The notes under the pieces were generated by a model. That model saw nothing but the letters and a program-made list of their open reading frames with translations. It was not told the origin of the DNA and searched no databases. From Mycolicibacterium sp. CH28 (GTDB lineage Bacteria > Actinomycetota > Actinomycetes > Mycobacteriales > Mycobacteriaceae): 64,000 nt of DNA. The position numbers were made by a program, and so were the translations under genes. Numbering within the stretch: position 1 is the first letter of the stretch; every line of letters starts with the position of its first letter. The DNA lies in NCBI RefSeq assembly GCF_004745805.1, contig NZ_SRLQ01000021.1:28270-92269 (forward strand), written 5' to 3'. Positions 62,140-64,000 of the stretch are shown in pieces.

Positions 62140-62580
62140 ATTTCCGGCTCAGCATCCCGCGAGCAGGCCGTCGAACTGGCCGACGCCTTCGGCCGGGCGA
62201 GCAAGGCTTTGGTCCGCGCCTTCGACGAGCGCCTCGGTGACCACGGCGTCTCGACACCACGCTCGAAGGTGCTGTTCCTTGTCGAGCGCCTCGGGCCCGT
62301 CCGCCTCACCGATCTGGCCCGCGCCGTGGGAATCACCCAGGGCACCGCATCCACCCTGGCCGACGCGCTCGTCCGCGACGGCCTGATCGAACGCTGCGCC
62401 GACGACTCCGATCGGCGGGTGACGCTGTTGCAGACAACCCCGACCGGTCGACGCCAGGCCCAGTCGTGGGGCCGTGACTATGCCGCTGCCGCAGGCGAAT
62501 TGCTCGACTTCTTCTCCGACGACGAGAAAGAGCTACTCACCCAACTCCTACATCGCCTGGCCGATTCGATCGACAGCTGA
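62140..62580 (+). CDS. MarR-family regulator, apparent ATT start
   Basis: A 146-residue winged-helix regulator (LTDLARAVGITQGTASTLADALVRDGLIER, DDSDRRVTLLQTTPTGR). Homology-like sequence runs upstream of the first standard start (TTG 62209) through SGSASREQAVELADAFGRAS to an ATT at 62140, which has GGAGG 9 bases before it and a TGA just upstream in frame. ATT is therefore the likely start. Divergent from the aldo/keto reductase gene, with the operator between. Confidence 0.8.
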   Translation: MSGSASREQAVELADAFGRASKALVRAFDERLGDHGVSTPRSKVLFLVERLGPVRLTDLARAVGITQGTASTLADALVRDGLIERCADDSDRRVTLLQTTPTGRRQAQSWGRDYAAAAGELLDFFSDDEKELLTQLLHRLADSIDS

Positions 62581-62595
62581 GCACTTCGTTTCATC

Positions 62596-63471
62596 TCAAC
62601 CGATCGATGCCAACCGGGGAGCAATCTCGTCGCCGAGCCGGGCGATGAATCCGACCGGATCCGAATTGCCGGGCAGCGGGCCCATATTGGCCAGCTCAGC
62701 CCCCGCAGCGGCGAAGTTCTCCATCTCGCGCAGGAAGGCTGCGGTGTCGGCGAACGGGTCGAACTGCGGACCGATACTCACGGTGGTGCGGATGTCGGCG
62801 GGGTTGCGGCCGACGGCATCGCAATGTCTCTGCAACACGGCGTACTTCTGCCGGAAGTCCACCGGGGTCTGCGTCATGCTGTTCCAGACGTCGCCATGCT
62901 CGGCGACCAGCCGCAGGGTTTTCTTCTCGCCGTCGCCGCCGATCAGGATCGGAGGCCGCCGGATGGGCTGCGGCGAGCAGATGGTCTCGGCGAGCTGGTA
63001 GTGCCGGCCCTGGTAGGGGCCGTCGTCATCGCTCCACATCTGTTCACAAATCTGCAGCGCCTCTTCGAGCATCTCGAAACGCTGGGCCAGCGGCGGGTAC
63101 GGCACGCCCATGGCCAAGTGCTCGCGCTCGTACCAGGCCGCGCCCATGCCGAGCATTGCCCGCCCCTGGGACAGGATGTCCAATGTCGTCACGATCTTGG
63201 CGAGGACACCGGGATGTCGATAGGTCACGCCGGTCACCAGCAGGCTCAGGTCGATGCGCTCAGTCTGCCCGGCCAGGAAGCCGAGCGATGTGTAGCCCTC
63301 CAGAAACGGATCCTGCGCCCGCCCGACGGCTTCCATCTGGAAGAAGTGGTCGGCCATGGTGAACATCGACGCGCCCATCTGGTCGGCGGTCCTGGCCGCC
63401 GCGGCCAACGTCGGCCCGAGCTTCTCGGGCGCTCCGGGCAGGAAGTCGATGAAATGTATTCCCAGTTGCAT
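62596..63471 (-). CDS. LLM-class F420-dependent oxidoreductase
   Basis: A 291-residue luciferase-like TIM barrel. Family marks are FTMADHFFQMEAVGRAQDPFLEGY, LLVTGVTYRHPGVLAKIVTTLDILSQ and GRAMLGMGAAWYEREH. Mycobacterial members use F420 or flavin. ATG 63471; no partner gene adjacent. Substrate unknown. Confidence 0.9.
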   Translation of the reverse strand: MQLGIHFIDFLPGAPEKLGPTLAAAARTADQMGASMFTMADHFFQMEAVGRAQDPFLEGYTSLGFLAGQTERIDLSLLVTGVTYRHPGVLAKIVTTLDILSQGRAMLGMGAAWYEREHLAMGVPYPPLAQRFEMLEEALQICEQMWSDDDGPYQGRHYQLAETICSPQPIRRPPILIGGDGEKKTLRLVAEHGDVWNSMTQTPVDFRQKYAVLQRHCDAVGRNPADIRTTVSIGPQFDPFADTAAFLREMENFAAAGAELANMGPLPGNSDPVGFIARLGDEIAPRLASIG

Positions 63472-63519
63472 GATGCTGCCGTTCCTAATCGTTTGTAGGG
63501 ATGGGTTCCGGCCGGTGGC

Positions 63520-64000
63520 CGGTCCCGTTTCTTGAAGGGTCTGCCGCCAGGTGATGCCTGGTTGGTCCCGGCGTACGACGTCTTACGAAAGAACGGCGCG
63601 CCTGGCGGCAACCCCTGTTCGATGGTGGTGGGATTCCGTTGCCCGAGCCCGCCGCAGGGTTGACTTCCCGATAGTTGTTCCCGAGCCCTGAGCTCTTCGA
63701 CAGAACGAAGTCCTGCGGCGTGCTGGAGTCACGGACGGCTAGTGAGATGACGGACCTTGGAGTCCTGCGATTAGGGCGCCGCGTGAATCCACCGGTAACG
63801 GCATGACCATCGAACGAAGGAGTGATGACACCTTGGGACTGTATTGCGGAATTGATTGGGCCACAGACCATCACGACGTCGCCATCATCGACAGCGACGG
63901 ACATGTAGTGGCCCGCGGACGAGTCAGCAACGACGCGCCCGGTTTCTCCGCGTTGTTGACACTGCTGGCCGAAGCCGGCGACAGTGCCGCCGATCCGATC
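63520..64000 (+). mobile_element. IS110-family element, left part (runs off window)
   Basis: The recombinase gene starts at 63833 and is preceded by about 300 bases of structured noncoding DNA with a long-range inverted repeat (GCCGCCAGG at 63543, CCTGGCGGC at 63601). The exact left end is not set; it must lie right of 63471. In IS110-type elements the noncoding left end encodes the bridge RNA that pairs with target and donor DNA. Confidence 0.6.
63833..64000 (+). CDS. IS110-family transposase, 3' truncated by window edge
   Basis: The first 56 codons of a DEDD/RuvC-like recombinase: LYCGIDWATDHHDVAIIDSD (first catalytic Asp in GIDWA), GHVVARGRVSNDAPGFSALL. TTG 63833 follows GAAGGAG. The rest, including the Ser-recombinase-like Tnp20 domain, lies beyond the window. 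Confidence 0.85.
   Translation, partial: MGLYCGIDWATDHHDVAIIDSDGHVVARGRVSNDAPGFSALLTLLAEAGDSAADPI

Overview
The window is high-GC DNA from a mycobacterium, most likely a rapid-growing, environmental-type species. The basis is gene order and family recall, since no search was run. The order smpB-ftsX-ftsE-(Pro/Thr-rich membrane protein)-MscS-prfB, divergent from fprA, matches the Rv3100c-Rv3106 block of M. tuberculosis. The order pgm, crcB, crcB, DUF190 matches Rv3068c-Rv3071, and hisN-like, fadE24, fadE23 matches the Rv3137-Rv3140 area. The tmRNA tag peptide reads ADSNQRDYALAA, which is the mycobacterial type.

Left part (1-11.6 kb) is accessory. It opens with the end of an IS481-type transposase, then a frameshifted KstR-like TetR gene and an HD-domain hydrolase gene. 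From 2180 to 8642 lies an apparently intact actinomycete integrative and conjugative element (AICE). It has a NUDIX (Pif-like) protein and an XRE/DUF5919 regulator on the minus strand. Across a promoter region with three spaced TGTCCGnnTTGTC repeats, the plus strand has an SCO3933-type protein, a TraB/FtsK translocase, a RepSA-type initiator, an excisionase and a tyrosine integrase. Next to it (8771-11180, minus) is a three-gene ABC-three-component (ABC-3C) conflict system: restriction-endonuclease-like effector, middle component, and a DUF3732 ATPase with its centre deleted. The accessory block stops at the 3' end of tRNA-Ala(GGC).

Centre (11.7-39.6 kb) is chromosomal metabolism. It holds an MFS exporter, phosphoglucomutase, a fluoride-channel pair with DUF190, and a cupin. 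A peptide-use cluster follows: ABC importer, aminopeptidase and threonine aldolase. Then come secreted hydrolases (a PHB-depolymerase-type esterase and an RNase T2), a TetR-controlled D-aminoacylase/SDR cluster, a secreted DUF4185 protein, and a GAF-ANTAR regulator. The block ends with a sulfatase-HAD-formylglycine-generating-enzyme operon and a beta-lactamase-fold serine hydrolase.

39.6-43.7 kb is a second, decayed accessory patch. A DUF3263/DUF2510 gene pair has been tandemly duplicated, and one DUF3263 copy is now a relic. Beside it is an integrase pseudogene abutting the 3' end of ssrA (tmRNA).

Right part (43.9-64 kb) returns to the core: TetR/DUF1214/sulfotransferase, EamA transporter, smpB, ftsX, ftsE, prfB, fprA, a TetR/MFS pair, hisN-like, fadE24/fadE23, a MarR/aldo-keto reductase pair and an LLM oxidoreductase. 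It is interrupted at 55.8-57.3 kb by a small phage-like module with divergent XRE regulators. The window ends in the left end of an IS110-family element whose upstream noncoding DNA is where a bridge RNA would be expected.
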